Shown: positions 49,114 to 58,030 of the stretch, piece by piece
Numbering within the stretch: position 1 is the stretch's first letter
Layout of the letters: each line of letters begins with the position of its first letter
Assembly (NCBI GenBank): GCA_944320685.1
Contig: CALUIK010000001.1
Coordinates: 744,001-808,000, forward strand
From: an uncultured Alistipes sp.
GTDB taxonomy: Bacteria > Bacteroidota > Bacteroidia > Bacteroidales > Rikenellaceae
Length of the DNA: 64,000 nt
Direction: 5' to 3'
Notes under the pieces: model-generated
Database searches by the model: none
What the model saw: the letters and a program-made list of their open reading frames with translations, nothing else
Told to the model about the DNA's origin: nothing
Translations under genes and position numbers: made by a program

Positions 49114-50685
49114 CTAAAAGGCGATCCCGACGCTCAGCGCCGCAGCGTGCGACAATGTCCCGTCGTTCCAGCGGCGGAGGCTGTAGCAGCCGGCGGCGAA
49201 GATGCCGACACCCCGCCGCAGCACGCGGTCGGCCCGCAGCGAGACGTGCGCCTCGGCCGCGCCGAGCGACATGCGGGCGAAGTCATGGCGCACCATCTCC
49301 ACGATCGCGGCCTCGATGTCGGCCACTGGCAGCGCGAGGCTGCCCTGCAGTACGGCATCGTACCCGCCGCCCGCGCTCAACCGCAGCCACATGCGCTCCG
49401 AACCGCGCGTGAAGACCATATCGGCGCCTCCGGCCACGCGGTCCGTACGGCGGCTCTGCGCGGGGTAGACATACTCCTCGTCCATGCCGCGGTACTCGGC
49501 CCACGGCATCAGACACCATGCCCCGCGCCCCGCGAAGGCCTCGGCACGCACCGTCGCCAGAGAGTATCCGTACATCTTCAGATGCGCCAGCACGGCATAT
49601 ATGTTCGATATTTTCTCGCCCACGACGCTCTCCGTGCCGGCACGGCTGTCGTACTGCGCCCGCAGGGCGGCCCCCCACCGCACGGCGCCGTTGCGCGCCG
49701 TCCACGCCGCCCCGAACGAGACGCTCTGCGGCACTATGCGCTGCAGCGGCAGGTTGTTGTAGGCCACGAGGATCTTCTCCACCCGCTGCCGCACGTACTC
49801 GAGCGACAGGTACAATCCCTCGCCAGCATCGGCGGGGGCGAGCGTAAGCATAGCCGCGTACCCGCCGCCGCGGTAGAGCGACCCCGCGTCCACGCCCGTG
49901 AAACGGGCGAAATGGGCCCCCAGACCCGAAAGGTGGTACTCGCCCTTCACGCCGAGCGGGTTGTAGAAGTCGACGTCGCCCGTCTGTTTGTACACCTTCG
50001 CGGCGAAGGAGGCCCCGGCCATGTAGCGTCCCGCGCGCAGCGCCGCCCCCGCACGGAAGTCGAGGTCTATAGCGATGCTGCGGGGGCGGGGGTCGACCGT
50101 ACGCCATTCGTGCAGGGCGCGCACGCCGCCCTCGATGCCCCACGCCGCGCGGCGGCCGCGGCGGCCGTAACCGCCGCCGAAGGTGTACTCCTCCGAAAAG
50201 AGGTCGCCGCCGATAGAGTCGGCCGTGATGTATGGGAATACCACGTCGTAATCGGCCGACGAGCGCCATACGACATTGCGCACGGTACCGCGGCTGTATC
50301 CCGCCTCGCCCCACACGGCACCGCCGTGGCGCAGGCGTCGGTATGACTCAGCCGCGAACGATCCCGACACCTCGCCGTCGCCCGCCGCCATGCGCTCCGC
50401 CACCTCCTCGCTCCGCAGCGCAAAGCCCACGGAGGCCTGCGTCAGGTCGCCGGCAAAGGCTCCGGCATGCAGTGCGGGATTGCGGCGCACGGCCGCAGTC
50501 ATGTCCGCCGCGGGCGAGAGATGCTCCTCGATGGCGGAGATGAGCGCCGCGCCGCGGCGCAGGTCCTCTGCCGCCACGGTGTCACGTGCGGGCCCAAGCG
50601 GCCCGGTACAAGGCGTCGCGGCTGCACCCGCCTGTAAGGAGAGGCAGGCGGCAAGCAGGATCGTTGCGGTCGTGGTGTGTCTCAT
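49114..50685 (-). CDS. DUF6850-family outer-membrane beta-barrel protein
   Basis: A 523-residue outer-membrane protein with a signal peptide ending in AGAA and a body of alternating amphipathic beta strands ending in a C-terminal aromatic residue (VGIAF), as expected of beta-barrels. The family is DUF6850, which commonly follows a TonB receptor gene and a DUF4876 lipoprotein. It may be a second channel or surface component. It follows the small lipoprotein gene by 7 nt. There is no clear substrate evidence. Confidence 0.78.
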   Translation of the reverse strand: MRHTTTATILLAACLSLQAGAAATPCTGPLGPARDTVAAEDLRRGAALISAIEEHLSPAADMTAAVRRNPALHAGAFAGDLTQASVGFALRSEEVAERMAAGDGEVSGSFAAESYRRLRHGGAVWGEAGYSRGTVRNVVWRSSADYDVVFPYITADSIGGDLFSEEYTFGGGYGRRGRRAAWGIEGGVRALHEWRTVDPRPRSIAIDLDFRAGAALRAGRYMAGASFAAKVYKQTGDVDFYNPLGVKGEYHLSGLGAHFARFTGVDAGSLYRGGGYAAMLTLAPADAGEGLYLSLEYVRQRVEKILVAYNNLPLQRIVPQSVSFGAAWTARNGAVRWGAALRAQYDSRAGTESVVGEKISNIYAVLAHLKMYGYSLATVRAEAFAGRGAWCLMPWAEYRGMDEEYVYPAQSRRTDRVAGGADMVFTRGSERMWLRLSAGGGYDAVLQGSLALPVADIEAAIVEMVRHDFARMSLGAAEAHVSLRADRVLRRGVGIFAAGCYSLRRWNDGTLSHAAALSVGIAF

Positions 50686-50692
50686 GGCTCCG

Positions 50693-51088
50693 TCATTTCT
50701 TGAGTATCAGGCTGACGTCGACCCGCGCGTTTTCCGCGGTCAGATCCACGGGCGACGAGTCTACCGTAACGTACCCGAATCGGGTTGTGCCGTCCTCGGT
50801 GTATGTCATGCCGCCGCCCTCGGCTATGCTCAGACGGTAGAGGCCGCGCAGCAGGCGTATATCCAGCACCCCCTCCGTAAAATCGGATGTCGAGGTACGC
50901 TGACGGGTGTTGACGTTCTCGAAGACCATCGTGGCCTGAAAACGCTCCATCACGACGCCCTCGGGCGGGCATACCGTCACCTCGACCTGCGTAAAGAGCT
51001 CTTCGTCGTCCTTCCCGACGCATGAGGGCGCCGCGAGCGCAACCGCGAGCGCCAACGCCATATTCATTGCCTTCAATATCCTCTTCAT
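50693..51088 (-). CDS. Small lipoprotein of the TonB/ABC operon
   Basis: A 131-residue exported lipoprotein (signal MKRILKAMNMALALAVALAAPSC). The mature part is one beta-sandwich-like domain, ending in a strand with a DVSLILKK tail, resembling carboxypeptidase-regulatory-like or DUF4382-like domains. The start at 51088 (ATG) is preferred over a GTG at 51094; it begins 2 nt after the TonB receptor stop. Its position between receptor and barrel suggests a surface accessory protein. I do not know a characterised homologue. Confidence 0.75.
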   Translation of the reverse strand: MKRILKAMNMALALAVALAAPSCVGKDDEELFTQVEVTVCPPEGVVMERFQATMVFENVNTRQRTSTSDFTEGVLDIRLLRGLYRLSIAEGGGMTYTEDGTTRFGYVTVDSSPVDLTAENARVDVSLILKK

Positions 51089-51090
51089 CG

Positions 51091-53904
51091 TCACAATTTA
51101 AAATTCAGTTCCATACCGAAATAGGGCGTCACGCTGCGGCGCACGGTGACGCCGTCGACATCGTAGTCAGGGGTGTAGTTGAGCATCTGCGTCACGAACA
51201 TCGCCGCACGCACGCGCTCGCCCCAAAGGCGTTTTGTTACCTTCAGGTTCGTGGTCATGGCGAACGGAACGCCGTGCCAGCGGAACGACGCCTCGTTGTA
51301 CTCGACGATGAGCCACTTGAGGTATGTGTCCTCGGCCGAGGCGTCGGTATATGGGTGTACCGCCCCGTCAAGGTCGACATACGAGGTGGGGCGGCTGCTG
51401 CGGTGCGTGTTCAGCTCGCGCGTGTACCATTGGCATTGGAACGTGAGCGAGAATCCCAGCCCCAGACGCGGGATGTCGGTGTCGACCATGAAATTGGTGT
51501 TGCACGCCTCGCGTATGTAACGCGAGTCGTCGTCATAGATGCCGACGTAGGGTATCTCGCGGCCGCCGATCATGGTCGACGGGTGGTAGTATATCGGTTC
51601 GCTGTTACCGTACTCCGAGCGGAACCACGCCCCCGTCACCGTGAGGCGCGTGCGCAGGGCCTCGATGCGCTGCGACGAGAACGTGAACTCCACGCCGCGC
51701 TTGCGCGTACGGCTGCCGTTCGTGGTGACGGCGCGCGACCGCAGCACGGTATCGACCTCGTAAGGCATGTCGTCGAGCGACGGGGGCCCCGTGAGCTGCG
51801 AGGCGTCCACGCCGCTGTAGTCGTATGTCTTATATGTGTATGTGTCGTACATTGCGGCCGAGCGGAACCCCGAACTCATATCCTCCTCGAAGTATGTCAC
51901 CGAGAGGCGGTTGCCCGCCACGGCTATTTCGCCGCGCACCTCCCACTTGAAGTTGCGCGCGGGCTGCAGGCCGAAGTTCGTCGGATCGACCACATACGTG
52001 CGGACGTTGACGCGCCGCAGCGCGGGGTCGTTGTGGAAGTAGCTGAGCTGCGTGAAGTCGTAATACACTGGGGCGGGATATAACTGGTCCATCGTAGGGC
52101 TCTTGGTATGCCAGCCGACACCGCCCGCCACGGCGGTCTCGATACGCTCGCCGCCTATCGCCGCGGCGGGCAGCGACAAACGCACGTTGAGGCGCGGGTC
52201 GAGCCATACGCGCCCGCGCATGGAGTAGCCGCGCGACAGGTTGAGCATCGTCGCGGCGCGTACGCCGGCCATGGCGTCGAGATGCATGCGGCCCATCGCC
52301 ACCGACGAGTTGGCCTCGGCGAATAGCGCCAGATCGTGCTGCGCGGGTATGTCGCAGTATGGTCTCGGGCGCGAGGCCAGTCCCGAAAACAGCGGGTGTG
52401 CGAGGTCGACCACCTGCCCGCGGCCGAAGTTCTTGTCCATCGACCAGTCGCCCCCCGCGATGAAGGTGTTGCGGCTGTTGTCGGTGGCCGCGGCGAATGT
52501 GGCCGCCGCCTTGACGTAGGCCGACATCGGACGTCCTTCGACCGTCATCTCCGCCGTATAGGAGGCGTCGAGAGGCACGGCGTCGAACTCCCCCGCTTCG
52601 GTGTTGACGGGTGCGGCCATGGGTTTCGATATGGAGACGAAACGGCGTCGGTCGATGCGGTCGGCCGAGTAGTCGAAGGCGGCCGTTGCCTCGAACGAAC
52701 GGAAGAACCCGCCCGCCGCGGCCTCGTAGTCGAAGCCTACGTTTAGCGCCATGCGGTTGTACTGCGAGCGGAACTCGTCGGTATTTCCGTTGTTCAGGTC
52801 GGGATCCTCCTTGCGGTTGTCGAACGAACCCGTATAGTCGAGGTTCACTCCCAGCGTGGCGGTGCCCGCCGCCCCGTCCCATCGTTTGCCGCCGCGCAGC
52901 GACGCCGTCAGGCGCTTGTAGTTCTCGAGGCTGTTGCGGGGGTCGGTGCGCGCATCCAGAAAGTCGATCCCCGCATTGAGCGTCAGCCCCCGCTCGGGCA
53001 ATTCGAAACCCTTGCCCGCATAGAACAGCTTGCTCGACATGTCGGCCTTGAAGCGGGCGTCGAGGTCGTTGCCGCCGCGGCGGCGCCGTATCTTGACCAG
53101 ACCGCTCGTCAGGTCGCCATACTGCACCGAGGGTATGCCACGCACGATCTCTACCGATTCGATCTCGTCGGTGGCGATGGTGCGCATGTCAACGCCGGCG
53201 TTGACGAAATAGCTGTAGTTGACTATAGGGTCGTAGAGGCTGCTGCCGGCGATGTACTGCATGTTGGCGTCGGTGCTGACAGGGGCGCCGTCGATGACGA
53301 ACGAGGTTCCGAGCGACGAGGTGGCATAGTCGGAACTCGACACGCCAACCTCGCGCAGCCGTATCGTATTGGGCACGCCGAGCACGGGGGCCGAGGCGCT
53401 GCCTCCGGGCAGCAGCGACAGCAGGTCGGCGAAACTCGATGGCTGGAGGTGCTCCATCGCCTTGCGGTCGATCGTCGACGCGCCCGTGACGCCGCGGCTC
53501 TCCGACGCCGTTACCACCACGTCGCGTATGGCTACGGCGCTCTCGCGCAGCCGCACCGTGAGCGACATCTCCCCGCCCGCCGCTACGGCCACCCGCTGCC
53601 GCCGCGTGTCGTACCCTATATATTCCACGGCCATGCCGTACTCCCCCGCCGGCAGCGAGAAGAGCGCACGCCCGTCGCCGAGGGTCGCGGCGGCATATAT
53701 GCGGCCGTCGGCCGCTGTGAACGACACCGTGGCATAGGCGAGCGGCCGTCCCGTGGTGTCGGCGGCCTCGACGACGACGCGGGCGCGGCCGTCGGGCAGC
53801 GCGGCGGCCGACGGCGTCTGCGCCGCAAGGGGCGCAGCGAGCATCAGTGCCGCACCGGCCGCAAGCGACAATATGAATATGTACAGACGGAACAAATACA
53901 TCAT
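51091..53904 (-). CDS. TonB-dependent receptor with carboxypeptidase-regulatory-like domain
   Basis: A 937-residue outer-membrane receptor. A signal peptide (residues 1-28) precedes a carboxypeptidase-D regulatory-like domain (about 35-115), then the plug domain (DVVVTASESRG, IDGAPVSTDANMQY, EIESVEIVRGIPSVQYGDLTSG), and a large barrel ending in the typical aromatic-terminated strand YFGMELNFKL. It would import a ligand using the TonB-ExbBD complex. It lacks the SusD partner expected for glycan systems, so metal, heme or a cofactor is more likely. It is first in the operon. Confidence 0.92.
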   Translation of the reverse strand: MMYLFRLYIFILSLAAGAALMLAAPLAAQTPSAAALPDGRARVVVEAADTTGRPLAYATVSFTAADGRIYAAATLGDGRALFSLPAGEYGMAVEYIGYDTRRQRVAVAAGGEMSLTVRLRESAVAIRDVVVTASESRGVTGASTIDRKAMEHLQPSSFADLLSLLPGGSASAPVLGVPNTIRLREVGVSSSDYATSSLGTSFVIDGAPVSTDANMQYIAGSSLYDPIVNYSYFVNAGVDMRTIATDEIESVEIVRGIPSVQYGDLTSGLVKIRRRRGGNDLDARFKADMSSKLFYAGKGFELPERGLTLNAGIDFLDARTDPRNSLENYKRLTASLRGGKRWDGAAGTATLGVNLDYTGSFDNRKEDPDLNNGNTDEFRSQYNRMALNVGFDYEAAAGGFFRSFEATAAFDYSADRIDRRRFVSISKPMAAPVNTEAGEFDAVPLDASYTAEMTVEGRPMSAYVKAAATFAAATDNSRNTFIAGGDWSMDKNFGRGQVVDLAHPLFSGLASRPRPYCDIPAQHDLALFAEANSSVAMGRMHLDAMAGVRAATMLNLSRGYSMRGRVWLDPRLNVRLSLPAAAIGGERIETAVAGGVGWHTKSPTMDQLYPAPVYYDFTQLSYFHNDPALRRVNVRTYVVDPTNFGLQPARNFKWEVRGEIAVAGNRLSVTYFEEDMSSGFRSAAMYDTYTYKTYDYSGVDASQLTGPPSLDDMPYEVDTVLRSRAVTTNGSRTRKRGVEFTFSSQRIEALRTRLTVTGAWFRSEYGNSEPIYYHPSTMIGGREIPYVGIYDDDSRYIREACNTNFMVDTDIPRLGLGFSLTFQCQWYTRELNTHRSSRPTSYVDLDGAVHPYTDASAEDTYLKWLIVEYNEASFRWHGVPFAMTTNLKVTKRLWGERVRAAMFVTQMLNYTPDYDVDGVTVRRSVTPYFGMELNFKL

Positions 53905-53920
53905 TTACATTTCAGCATGG

Positions 53921-53951
53921 CAAAAGTAGGGATGGCGGAGACGGAGCGCAA
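53921..53951 (-). promoter_or_regulatory. Bacteroidetes-type promoter for the TonB/ABC operon
   Basis: On the minus strand TTG (53951-53949), 20 nt, TACTTTTG (53928-53921). It leaves a very short leader, about 10 nt, before the TonB receptor start at 53904. The rest of the 53905-54220 gap holds no gene; a Fur- or other regulator box could not be identified. Confidence 0.6.
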
Positions 53952-54220
53952 TCCCCAACATTCGGTATTTCGGGTGGCGCAAATCACCGTTTCCGGCAAC
54001 CGGCACGCCTTTTCGCGGCGCGCCGAAACTCCGCCATGCCACACGGCCGCAAGGGATGAATATGCGGCAAAACAGGCCGCAAGGGCTCTATTTTTTGCAT
54101 TCGGCAGGGGCAAAACCGATTTTTTTACTTAATTTTACCGCATTGCAGCAATATCGGTTACGCCTAAACCGCACCATACCCGAAACCTGAATTACCAAAC
54201 CTATAAAACCTATCGTTACC

Positions 54221-55984
54221 ATGAAATTTCCAACGAAACTCGTATCAGCAGCGGCTATCGCCGCCGTGACACTTATGGCCGCGGGTTGCGGCGGCAACAC
54301 AACCCCTGTCGAGACCTTCGCCGAGGCCGACGACCCCGTTGCCGCCGACTCGACGGCATGGGAATCGGTCAAAAAGGGCCTCAACGGCATGTGGGGCAGC
54401 ACCGACCGCCTCTACGCCCGTTCCACACCCCCCACGGAGCAGGCCCCGAAAAGCATACGCCTGACGGCATGGCGCGGTGAGCGCGTCTCGGCACAGGCCG
54501 TGCTGTGGAGCGTCGACGGCGCCGCCGGCGTCGAGTGCGCCGCGGGCGACTTCACCTCGGATGCCGGCACCCTGCCCGCTTCTATCGCCCAAACCCGCTT
54601 CGTGCGTTACACAATTGCCGACAAGAGCGACCCCAAGTGCATATGTCCCCGCCCGAAGGACCACCCCGCCGTACTGCAGCCCGACATGCTCGACTCGCTC
54701 ACGCGTTTCGACATGGCGCCCCGCACCACACGTCCCGTATGGATCACGGTAAACGTGCCGGCCGATGCCCCTGCCGGCATCTACCGCTCTGAGATCACCG
54801 TCACCCGCGGCGACGGCTGGGGAAAGGTGCGCCTGCCCTTCGAGCTCGAGGTTCAGGATCACCTGCTCCCGCCCGCCTCCGAGTGGCACTACCATCTCGA
54901 CCTGTGGCAGCACCCCGCGGCCGTGGCCCGAGCCGAGGGCGTGGAACTATGGAGCGACGCCCACTTCGACGCCCTGCGCCGCACGATGAAGCCTTTGGCC
55001 GACGCCGGACAGAAGGTCATAACCGCCACGCTCAACAAGGACCCGTGGAACCATCAGTGCTATGACGCCTACGAGGACATGATACTCTGGACGCTGGGCG
55101 CCGACGGCACATGGAGCTACGACTACGCTGTCTTCGACCGCTGGGTCGAGCTGATGCTGTCGCTGGGCATCGACGGCATGATCAACTGCTACTCGATGGT
55201 GCCGTGGAACAACGAACTCGTATATACCGACGCCGCCAAGGGCGAGAAGGTAACCGTCAAGGCCGAGCCGGGTACGCCGGAGTTCGACCGCATGTGGACA
55301 CCCTTCCTAAAGGACTTCAAGTCGCACCTCGCATCGAAGGGGTGGCTCGACAAGACCAACATAGCAATGGACGAGCGTTCGCCCGAAGCCATGGACGCCG
55401 CCGTCAAGGTCCTCGAGAAGTGCGCCCCCGAGATGGGCTTCGCGCTGGCCGACAACCACTCGTCGTACAAGCGATACACGATGATGCGCGACGTATGCAT
55501 CGCGCTGCAGCACGGCGCCGACCGCACCGATTTGGACAACCGCCGCGCCAACGGTTTCTCCACGACGTTCTACGTATGCTGCGGCCCCCACTTCCCCAAC
55601 ACCTTCACCTACTCGAACCCGTGGGAAGCGGAGCTTCTGGCATGGTACGGCCTCGCCGCCGGCTTCGACGGCATGCTGCGCTGGGCCTACAACTCGTTCC
55701 CGAAGGATCCGGCCTACGACTCGCGTTTCAGCGGCTTCCCCTCGGGCGACACATACTTCATCTACCCATACGGACGTTCGTCGATACGTTTCGAAAAGGT
55801 GATCGAAGGCGTACAGAACGTAGAGAAGGTACGCCTGCTGCGCGCCGAGAATCCCGACGCTGTTAAGGAGGTGGACGCCGTACTGGCCGACATGCTCAAG
55901 GTGAACATCCTCGACCCGAAGCAGCCTTGGCTCGACCTCACCTGCCGCGCCCGCAAGGCCCTCGACGAGGCGTCGCGCAAATAG
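54221..55984 (+). CDS. Glycoside-hydrolase-like lipoprotein (DUF4091 family)
   Basis: A 587-residue exported lipoprotein (signal ending TLMAAGC). After a short linker, an N-terminal beta-sandwich (about residues 60-190) precedes a TIM-barrel-like domain and the DUF4091 region with WPYGSS-like aromatic residues near the C-terminus (TYFIYPYGRSSIRFEKV). Conserved acidic positions are NIAMDERSPEAMDAA (about 385) and several Trp/Tyr for carbohydrate contact. This type is found in Bacteroidetes polysaccharide loci, but no partner glycan genes are nearby. It ends at a terminator. Confidence 0.78.
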   Translation: MKFPTKLVSAAAIAAVTLMAAGCGGNTTPVETFAEADDPVAADSTAWESVKKGLNGMWGSTDRLYARSTPPTEQAPKSIRLTAWRGERVSAQAVLWSVDGAAGVECAAGDFTSDAGTLPASIAQTRFVRYTIADKSDPKCICPRPKDHPAVLQPDMLDSLTRFDMAPRTTRPVWITVNVPADAPAGIYRSEITVTRGDGWGKVRLPFELEVQDHLLPPASEWHYHLDLWQHPAAVARAEGVELWSDAHFDALRRTMKPLADAGQKVITATLNKDPWNHQCYDAYEDMILWTLGADGTWSYDYAVFDRWVELMLSLGIDGMINCYSMVPWNNELVYTDAAKGEKVTVKAEPGTPEFDRMWTPFLKDFKSHLASKGWLDKTNIAMDERSPEAMDAAVKVLEKCAPEMGFALADNHSSYKRYTMMRDVCIALQHGADRTDLDNRRANGFSTTFYVCCGPHFPNTFTYSNPWEAELLAWYGLAAGFDGMLRWAYNSFPKDPAYDSRFSGFPSGDTYFIYPYGRSSIRFEKVIEGVQNVEKVRLLRAENPDAVKEVDAVLADMLKVNILDPKQPWLDLTCRARKALDEASRK

Positions 55985-56002
55985 GGTCCCGACCCGTGCA
56001 AA

Positions 56003-56036
56003 AAGAAAACGGGCACCATACGGTGCCCGTTTTCTT
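56003..56036 (+). terminator. Rho-independent terminator after the DUF4091-like gene
   Basis: Perfect 15-bp inverted repeat (56003-56017 with 56022-56036), 4-nt loop, A and T runs at the base of the stem. The remaining part of the 55985-56331 gap holds C-rich sequence and the mrp promoter box. Confidence 0.88.
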
Positions 56037-56225
56037 GATGTCCGCGACAGCGCATCTGCCTTGTATTCCGCCGCCGCCCTCCGCCTGCGGACATTTTCCG
56101 TACCGGTCCCGCCCCTTCCCCATGCCGCCCCGCCCTCCGCAACCCACGGGCTGAAAGCACGGCCATATCCGCCATCCCGTGCGGAAAAATACGGCCGCCC
56201 GCGACCTATGAAATAACTTTTGCCG

Positions 56226-56233
56226 TAACTTTG
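56226..56233 (+). promoter_or_regulatory. -7 promoter box (TAACTTTG) for the Mrp gene
   Basis: TAACTTTG followed by C, about 100 nt before the start at 56332. The -33 element is not convincing; another TAACTTTTG lies just upstream at 56214. Confidence 0.45.
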
Positions 56234-56331
56234 CATAATGTGGCCGCCCGTGACCCGCAGCCGTCCGGCGGAACTGTCCGGCAAACGCGCACCGCATGTA
56301 TAACAGAAACTGAACATAAACCATTCTTTTT

Positions 56332-57387
56332 ATGGAAGAGCAGATAAGGAACATTCTGTCGGGAGTGATCCATCCCGAGACGCAGGAGAACATCATCGCG
56401 GCGGGGATCGTCGAGTCCATCGCCGTCGACGGCGGCAAGGCGGTGGTCATGCTGTGTTTTCCCAAGCCGCGCGACCCCTTCGCCGCGCGCATACGCACAC
56501 AGGCGCAGCAGATGATCGAGCGCGCCATCCCCGAAATGAAGGGCAACGTCACCGTAGTGGTGAAGGAGGCGGCGCCCAAACCGCAGCAGCCGCAACGCGA
56601 GAGCACCACCACGAGCGTACGGCATATCATCGCCGTCGCCTCGGGCAAGGGCGGCGTGGGAAAGTCGACCGTCACGGCCAACCTCGCCATAGCGCTGCGC
56701 AACATGGGCTACGCGACGGGAATACTCGATGCCGACATATACGGGCCGTCGCAACCCAAAATGTTCGGCATCGAGGGCTACGTACCCGACGCCGTGCAGC
56801 AGGATGGCAACGACTACATCGTACCGGCGCAGAGCCTCGGCATCGAGCTCATGTCGATCGGTTTCTTCATCCGCCCCGAGGATGCACTCATGTGGCGCGG
56901 GGCGATGGCCACCAACGCCCTGAAACAGCTGCTGCACCAGACGCTGTGGGGTCCCTTGGACTTCCTGCTGATAGACATGCCCCCGGGAACGGGCGACATA
57001 CACCTGACGATAATCTCGGAGCTGAAACTCGACGGCGCGGTGATCGTATCCACGCCACAGCAGGTGGCAGTAGCCGACGTGGTACGCGGCGTCCAGATGT
57101 TCCGCCATCCGCAGGTGGGGGTGCCCGTACTGGGCATCATAGAGAACATGTCGTGGTTCACGCCCAAGGAACTGCCCGACAACCGCTACTATATCTTCGG
57201 CCGAGGCGGCGCCAAGCGCTATGCCGAAGAGTGCGACGCCCCATTTCTCGGCGAAATACCTATCATACAATCCATTATGGAAGGTTCCGACGAGGGCCGT
57301 CCCTCTGCCCTCTACGATCCTCAGGTCGAGGAGTGCTACCGCAAGGTAGCCGCGCGCATTGTTGAAAAGAGCGACGGCAAGTGTTGA
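56332..57387 (+). CDS. Mrp/NBP35-family Fe-S cluster carrier ATPase (ApbC-like)
   Basis: A 351-residue P-loop ATPase. An N-terminal MIP18/DUF59 domain (residues 1-90) is joined by a Pro/Gln linker to a Mrp domain with the deviant Walker A GKGGVGKST (residues about 103-111), DADIYGPSQP and IDMPPGTGD. It delivers Fe-S clusters to apoproteins. The C-terminal region where many homologues have a CxxC for bridging clusters reads MSWFTPKELPDN and has no such pair. That is usual among Bacteroidetes. It is the last gene before the proposed origin. Confidence 0.93.
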   Translation: MEEQIRNILSGVIHPETQENIIAAGIVESIAVDGGKAVVMLCFPKPRDPFAARIRTQAQQMIERAIPEMKGNVTVVVKEAAPKPQQPQRESTTTSVRHIIAVASGKGGVGKSTVTANLAIALRNMGYATGILDADIYGPSQPKMFGIEGYVPDAVQQDGNDYIVPAQSLGIELMSIGFFIRPEDALMWRGAMATNALKQLLHQTLWGPLDFLLIDMPPGTGDIHLTIISELKLDGAVIVSTPQQVAVADVVRGVQMFRHPQVGVPVLGIIENMSWFTPKELPDNRYYIFGRGGAKRYAEECDAPFLGEIPIIQSIMEGSDEGRPSALYDPQVEECYRKVAARIVEKSDGKC

Positions 57388-57577
57388 AAACGGTGTGGAA
57401 AAACCGACAGCAATTATGAATAACTTTTTTCCGCCGAAAACGGCCTCCGCGACAACCGCCTGTAACATAGCGGACATATGCGGAAGCAAATTTTCGGCGG
57501 AAAAAATATCAAAATTCTTTCAATCGCTTTTCAACCGAAAATACGCCGCAACTTTTGAAATCTTTTTGCTGTCGACA

Positions 57578-57597
57578 TGTCGAAAAGTTTTTCGACA
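57578..57597. repeat. 20-bp palindrome TGTCGAAAA-GT-TTTTCGACA
   Basis: Two inverted 9-mers separated by GT. It lies within the candidate origin and consists of two facing DnaA-box-like sites. Confidence 0.6.
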
Positions 57598-57751
57598 GAA
57601 GCCCTGACGATGTTGAAAACACCCGAATCGCCACTGCAACATATTGACGTACAACATAAGCGACATATGATAAAACCACAAAGTTATCAATATGCGCCTC
57701 GCAATTTGTCGATAATGTGATCCCTAAAAAGATATCGACACAATCAACAGC

Positions 57752-57808
57752 CATTATTATTAATATTCTTTATTTATTTAATTAAATAAAAGTATAAAGA
57801 ATAAAATC
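57752..57808. other. AT-rich run, possible DNA unwinding element
   Basis: Fifty-seven bases almost entirely A and T, immediately right of the box cluster. Such a run is what would be expected to melt first at an origin. It contains TTATTTATTTAATTAAATAA. Confidence 0.5.
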
Positions 57809-58030
57809 CATGTGTTGACAACTCGGCCGGCGAGGTGAGACGAGGCGGTATCGGGGCGGCGCGGACTTTGCGGCGCGGGATGCTGCGGTGTATGCGGCAC
57901 GGGGCGGTTGGTGCCGGCGGCATGAGATTTCGGGGCCGGTGTAATTACGCCCCGTTTTGCGCGACTATATATATGCGGCGGCCATACTGCGGCCGTAGGA
58001 GGCGATTTTGAATTTAATGCGGCGGCAGAC

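Larger units (their letters stand above)
57382..57830. other. oriC: Candidate chromosomal replication origin (oriC)
   Basis: Non-coding AT-rich DNA between mrp and an ECF sigma gene with a cluster of DnaA-box-like 9-mers: TGTGGAAAA 57394-57402 (TTTTCCACA in reverse), TGTTGAAAA 57382-57390 and 57611-57619, TGTCGACAT 57570-57578, TGTCGAAAA 57578-57586, TTTTCGACA 57589-57597, TGTCGATAA 57707-57715, ATATCGACA 57732-57740. An AT-rich run follows (57752-57808), suitable as an unwinding element. Intergenic DNA is C-rich to the left and G-rich to the right. Location is inferred from these signs, without dnaA nearby. Confidence 0.55.

Noticed and set aside
53905..54220. Cobalamin-type riboswitch ahead of the TonB receptor
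   Set aside because: No B12-box-like conserved segments are visible and the promoter lies within 50 nt of the start codon, leaving no room for a riboswitch leader.
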